Shown here: positions 61,201 through 64,000 of the stretch, piece by piece | Layout: the number at the start of each line of letters is the position of its first letter | How positions within the stretch are numbered: position 1 is the stretch's first letter | Assembly: GCF_017876095.1 (NCBI RefSeq) | Contig: NZ_JAGINM010000013.1 | Location: 142,257-206,256, forward strand | DNA: 64,000 bases | Reading direction: 5' to 3' | Origin: Azospirillum agricola | GTDB lineage: Bacteria > Pseudomonadota > Alphaproteobacteria > Azospirillales > Azospirillaceae | Translations under genes and position numbers: made by a program | The notes under the pieces: model-generated | Told to the model about the DNA's origin: nothing | What the model saw: the letters and a program-made list of their open reading frames with translations, nothing else | Database searches by the model: none

Positions 61201-64000
61201 GGACGGTGTCGGGAAGCCGCTATGTCGGCGGCCTCGTCGGCTGGAACCAGGAGACGGTCAGCCAATCCCACGCCACCGGCGGCGTGTCGGGATCCGGCGA
61301 TGACATCGGCGGCCTCGTCGGCCACACCACCATCACCGTCTCGCAGTCCTACGCCACGGGAAGCGTGACCGGCGCCGGCAGCAACGTCGGGGGGCTGGCC
61401 GGCGCCAACTACGGCACCGTCACGGAATCCCATGCCACGGGAAGCGTGACCGGCGCCGGCGACAATGTCGGCGGTCTTGTCGGCAAGTCCCAGAACGGAA
61501 CCTTCGAAACCGTTCACGCCACCGGGGCGGTCAGTGGCGCCAGCGGCGTCGGCGGCCTGATCGGCGACACCGAAAACGACAGGGTGACCAAAGCCTACGC
61601 GACCGGATCGGTGAGCGGGACGGCGACCGTCGGGGGGCTGATCGGCGCCCTGCGGGGCGGATCGGGAGCGCTTTCGGAGAGCTATGCCACCGGCGCCGTC
61701 ACGGCGACGGACAACAAGGCCGGCGGTCTGCTCGGCGGGGTCGAGGACGCCACCGTCACCAGCGTCTACGCGACCGGATCGGTCACCGGCGCCATCGACG
61801 CCAGCGACGGCGAGCATTTCGTCGGCGGTCTGGTCGGCGACAATTACTACGGCACCATCACCAACGCCTACGCGACGGGACAGGTCACCCTGGCCGGCAC
61901 CTGCACCGCCAGCGACTGCAAGGCGGGTGGCCTGGCCGGGCGGAACGCCGAGGGCAGCATCAACGCCAGCTATTGGGACAAGGGCACCACGGGGCAGGCC
62001 GATGGAAGCGGGACCGGCAACGGCGCCAGCAACAACGTCACCGGCATCGACACGGCCGACGCGTTCAGCGCGGCGACGTACGGCAATTTCGACCTGAGCA
62101 ACCGCTGGTATCTCGTCGACGGTCAGACCCGGCCCTTCCTGCGCTCGGAGCACGCCACCAGCATCCACAACGCCCATCAGCTTCAATTGATGCAGCTCGA
62201 TCTGGCCGCCGCCTACACGCTGGCCGTCGACGTCGATGCCGGCGAGACCGCGGGCGGCACCGCCGCCGGTTTGTGGAGCGGCAGCGGGGTCAAGCACGGG
62301 TTCGTGCCGGTCGGGAACAGTTCGACGCCGTTCACCGGCTCGCTGGACGGCCAGGGCCATGTCGTCCGGGGGCTGGCGATCAAGCCGGAAGATTATTCCG
62401 GGACGAACCAGGGGCTGTTCGGCGTCATCGGTGCCGCCGGCAGCGTCAGCAACCTCGGCCTGACCGACATCGCCCTCACCGGGGCCGGCTATATCGTCGG
62501 TGGCCTTGCCGGCGAGAACGGCGGTTCCATCACCAACGCCCACGTCACCGGGAGCGTCCAGGGGTCTTCCCTGGGCGGTCTCGTCGGCAAGAACACCGGC
62601 ACCATCACCCGATCCTACGTTACGGCGACGGTGTCGCAACCCACGGTCGGCGGCGACCAGATCGGTGGTCTGGTCGGCGAAAACACCGGCACCATCACCC
62701 TGTCCTACGCGACGGGAGACGTGACGGGACGAAGCACGGTCGGCGGCCTCGTCGGCAAGAATTCCGGCGCCATCAACCTGTCCTACGCGACGGGAGCCGT
62801 GTCGGGAAGCATCGGCACGGACACCGGCGGCCTCGTCGCCGACAACTCGGGCGCGATCGCCTTCTCCTACGCAACAGGCGGCGCCGTATCCGGCAACATG
62901 TCGGTCGGCGGCCTCGTCGGCCTGAACACCGGCCTCATCACCCAGTCCTACACGACGAAAGCCGTGTCGGGATCGTCGATGGTGGGCGGGTTCGCCGGCT
63001 TTTTCGCCGGCGGCACCATCTCCTCGTCCTACTTCGACAGCACGACGGCCGGGATGGGTGCGCACGCCGGCTCCCAAGCCACGCTCACAGGGGTGACCGG
63101 CCTGACGACGGCGGAGTTCCAGAACACGGCCTCCTTCATGACGGGGGCGAGCGACTGGGACTTCGAAACGACCTGGGCGCCGTCGAGCAGCGGCTATTAC
63201 CCGGTCCTCTACTCCATGGCGCCGGTCCTTCGAGTCAAGGAACTGTCGGTGACGTCGGTCTACGGCAGCAACTCGGGCACGGTTACGGGAGTGTCCGGGC
63301 AAATCAGCCCCACCACCTATGTCTTCGGCAAGGCTGGCGACAGCGTGTCATTGACCGGCGGGACGGTCGCGGTCGATCCGGCGGCCGCCGTTTCGGCGAC
63401 ACCGGCCACCACCGGCCTGGCCACGGCGAACACCACGGTCACCAGCGCCAAAGGAACCGACTACCGGGTGTTCTATTACGGCAACGTCGCGCAGACCGTG
63501 ACCCCGGCGGCGCTGACCGTCAGCGCCGACGCCGCGCGCAAGACCTACGGCGACAGCGCCACGCTGGGCGGCTTCACCGCGTCCGGCCTGAAGAACGGCG
63601 ACAGCGTGACCGGGGTGACGCTGGCCAGCACCGGCACGGCGGCAACCGCCGAGGTCGGCAGCTACGCCATCGCGGCTTCCTCGGCCCAGGGCAGCGGGCT
63701 GTCGAACTACACCATCACCTATGCGGGCGGCACGCTGACGGTCGATCCCGCCGCGCTGACCGTCGCCGCCGACGCGGTCCGCAAGACCTATGGCGACACC
63801 GCCACGCTGGGCGGCTTCACCGCGACCGGCCTGAAAAACGGCGACAGCGTGACCGGGGTGACGCTGACCGGCAGCGGCATGGAGGCAACCGCCGGGGTCG
63901 GCAGTTACGCCATCGCGGCTTCCTCGGCCCAGGGCAGCGGGCTGTCGAACTACACCATCACCTATGCGGGCGGCACGCTGACGGTCGATCCCGCCGCGCT
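58227..64000 (+). CDS. Giant two-partner-secretion exoprotein (TpsA-like) with GLUG and MBG repeats, incomplete at right edge
   Basis: The frame starts at GTG 58227 or ATG 58236 and is open to the window end, over 1920 residues. A long N-region (about 60 residues) precedes a signal-like helix (LARLSLALITSVALMESAIAPAAAQ). Residues about 85-200 are the haemagglutination/TPS domain used for recognition by a TpsB pore (TPSGTSVIIDQASRNAVINW, NRVTGNIPSRIDGSL, VYLVNPAGVAVGP). Gly/Ala/Thr-rich beta-helix sequence follows to about 745, then 18 GLUG-like units (about 745-1250) and 7 more (about 1420-1610), and MBG-like repeats from about 1760. Secreted beta-solenoid adhesin or exoprotein. A short ORF at 58180-58230 ends in TGA overlapping the GTG. 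No TpsB gene is visible; it may lie downstream. Confidence 0.9.
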   Translation, partial: MSAMTGLAKTAGVPKAAPRDAVPGGTPWRTPPRVSCHPASRPSGSLLAGSFLAGSSPAARSLARLSLALITSVALMESAIAPAAAQTLPAGPSVAAGAVSIATPSGTSVIIDQASRNAVINWNSFSIGAGNSVSINNGGGATLNRVTGNIPSRIDGSLTATGSVYLVNPAGVAVGPGGKVLTGGSFTASTLDVPDAAFLKGGDKSFSGTSKAAVTNAGSIGSLGGDVALIAREVSNSGTLTAPNGTVGLAAGYEVLVRDGAVEGGKFQVKVGGADTAARTSGRIAAAAAEIRANGGNVYALAGNTGGVIAATGTASTGGRIFLTAGDGGTVEAGGTIAATRKGDNGTVEGGDIRVSGGKATVTGTLSASGAGNLGVGNQGAGRKSAGGGSAGGKRAAGKGGTVAVTGTAVTLTGTATVDVSGSRGGAIVVGGDYQGGRDAARKTLKETVANARTTTVAAGARLDASGTAATGTAGDGGSVVVWSDERTEFLGAITARGTGNGGNAEVSGKATLSYHGSADLTAAAGRTGTLLLDPYNLTISAGTDSNLSGLSAGGNDSVLNASTLTAALASANVTVSTGAGGSQAGDITVAAPVSWSADTVLTLAADGDIAVNAPLAATGAAAGLVLQHGAGKGYNIGSAGSVTLAGANATLRIGEAGALDSYTLIQDMAALDAIETTGLSGRYALARSLDAAGTTYSAALVSGTFTGIFAGLGNSVSNLTITAPTTDYVGLFGTLGTGSLLRDFGVVNPAVTGKTRVGAVAGATVGTVTNASATGGSVTGTERVGGLIGSAAAVSAIAQSRATSSVSGVKGVGGLVGWSQGTVTQSHATGSITGTDERIGGLLGYHNGTVSGSYATGTVSGAVHVGGLSGWNEGTVTQSHATGSVTGTGESVGGLVGWNVSNITDSYATGSVSGTTKVGGLVGDNYLTSNVSQSYATGAVTGTEHVGGLVGWHQSGTVTESHATGGVTGTDNVGGLVGFNSATVTQSYATGTVSGSRYVGGLVGWNQETVSQSHATGGVSGSGDDIGGLVGHTTITVSQSYATGSVTGAGSNVGGLAGANYGTVTESHATGSVTGAGDNVGGLVGKSQNGTFETVHATGAVSGASGVGGLIGDTENDRVTKAYATGSVSGTATVGGLIGALRGGSGALSESYATGAVTATDNKAGGLLGGVEDATVTSVYATGSVTGAIDASDGEHFVGGLVGDNYYGTITNAYATGQVTLAGTCTASDCKAGGLAGRNAEGSINASYWDKGTTGQADGSGTGNGASNNVTGIDTADAFSAATYGNFDLSNRWYLVDGQTRPFLRSEHATSIHNAHQLQLMQLDLAAAYTLAVDVDAGETAGGTAAGLWSGSGVKHGFVPVGNSSTPFTGSLDGQGHVVRGLAIKPEDYSGTNQGLFGVIGAAGSVSNLGLTDIALTGAGYIVGGLAGENGGSITNAHVTGSVQGSSLGGLVGKNTGTITRSYVTATVSQPTVGGDQIGGLVGENTGTITLSYATGDVTGRSTVGGLVGKNSGAINLSYATGAVSGSIGTDTGGLVADNSGAIAFSYATGGAVSGNMSVGGLVGLNTGLITQSYTTKAVSGSSMVGGFAGFFAGGTISSSYFDSTTAGMGAHAGSQATLTGVTGLTTAEFQNTASFMTGASDWDFETTWAPSSSGYYPVLYSMAPVLRVKELSVTSVYGSNSGTVTGVSGQISPTTYVFGKAGDSVSLTGGTVAVDPAAAVSATPATTGLATANTTVTSAKGTDYRVFYYGNVAQTVTPAALTVSADAARKTYGDSATLGGFTASGLKNGDSVTGVTLASTGTAATAEVGSYAIAASSAQGSGLSNYTITYAGGTLTVDPAALTVAADAVRKTYGDTATLGGFTATGLKNGDSVTGVTLTGSGMEATAGVGSYAIAASSAQGSGLSNYTITYAGGTLTVDPAA
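58355..58403 (+). repeat. Tandem 15-bp repeat in the exoprotein leader
   Basis: CTGGCCGGATCATTC and CTGGCCGGATCATCC follow one another and give LAGSFLAGSSPA in the N-terminal region, upstream of the signal helix. Confidence 0.7.
60475..61990 (+). repeat. GLUG-like repeat block 1 (18 units)
   Basis: Eighteen degenerate units of about 25-34 residues with consensus x-V-G-G-L-V-G-(x)n-T-V-T-x-S-Y-A-T-G-S-V-(S/T)-G. Nearly all keep GGL.G and the ATG. Two late units differ: one has TLAGTCTASDC with two Cys, unusual in such secreted repeats, and the last ends with ASYWDKGTTGQADG. Confidence 0.9.
62490..63060 (+). repeat. GLUG-like repeat block 2 (7 units)
   Basis: Seven further units of the same kind (GGLVGKNTGTITRSYVT and relatives), separated from block 1 by a non-repeat stretch of about 165 residues. 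The block ends at SSSYFDSTTAGMG, similar to the end of block 1 (ASYWDKGTTGQ), suggesting duplicated cassettes. Confidence 0.85.
63505..64000 (+). repeat. MBG-like 243-bp tandem repeats, cut by the window edge
   Basis: The segment GTCGATCCCGCCGCGCTG recurs at 63741 and 63984, giving a unit of exactly 243 bases (81 residues: ALTVSADAARKTYGDSATLG ... NYTITYAGGTLTVDPA). The copies are almost identical in DNA, which implies recent amplification. The repeat continues past the edge, so the copy number is unknown. Confidence 0.85.

Noticed and set aside
60475..63060. Regular repeats that could be read as a CRISPR array
   Set aside because: Period and sequence vary, the frame is coding throughout, and no spacers or cas genes are present.
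60639..63302. 887-codon minus-strand frame inside the exoprotein gene
   Set aside because: The antisense mirror of the GLUG repeats produces repeated low-complexity protein; the plus strand has the TPS domain and GLUG units.

Overview
The window is GC-rich DNA from an alphaproteobacterium, most likely Azospirillum or a close relative in the Rhodospirillales. Pointers are the dusB(nifR3)-ntrB-ntrC-ntrY-ntrX cluster, a GcrA cell-cycle regulator, a fused ispDF, an MmcB-type protein, two phasins, clpS-clpA, and the neighbourhood ileS-lspA-DUF3035-M16-M16. This assignment is inferred from gene content; no rRNA or tRNA gene was seen. Coding is dense, with most gaps under 300 bases.

Layout. 1-3422 (minus): M48 protease, DsbA-like thiol oxidoreductase, HAD phosphatase and the start of an MFS exporter. 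3424-6878: a gamma-glutamyltransferase-like lipoprotein that seems to lack the catalytic threonine, an aminotransferase, and nadK. 7027-9680 (minus): clpS-clpA. 9981-11304 (minus): two phasin genes whose promoters share two operator-like motifs at matching positions. 11705-14884: a stand-alone Anbu proteasome-like peptidase, a lipoprotein, and a D,D-carboxypeptidase with a SPOR domain. 14898-22264: a signalling cluster (REC-HPt protein, MmcB, three histidine kinases) with no DNA-binding output protein. 22683-25363: MaoC-Pta fusion plus acetate kinase. 25495-31979: pgi, small proteins, an M16 protease pair, a DUF3035 lipoprotein and lspA, followed by ileS to 34968. 35251-38238: tautomerase, pncC, ispDF and a CcsA/YpjD-like membrane protein. 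38401-45949: the nitrogen-regulation cluster. 45990-55054: DUF2189 membrane protein, TPR-GT41 glycosyltransferase, SulP-STAS-cNMP transporter, isocitrate dehydrogenase, ECF sigma/anti-sigma pair and gcrA. 55279-57868 (minus): a NarL-type response regulator with a 7TM kinase. It is divergent from a giant two-partner-secretion exoprotein (58227 to beyond 64000) with 25 GLUG-like units and near-identical 81-residue MBG-like repeats.

Functional themes are nitrogen sensing (NtrBC/NtrYX), carbon storage and acetyl-phosphate metabolism (phasins, MaoC-Pta, AckA), envelope proteolysis and lipoprotein maturation (M48, M16, LspA, DacA-SPOR), protein quality control (ClpAS, Anbu), and surface display (TpsA-like adhesin under a probable adjacent two-component system). 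Intergenic regions carry families of GC-rich hairpins and one REP-like inverted repeat.
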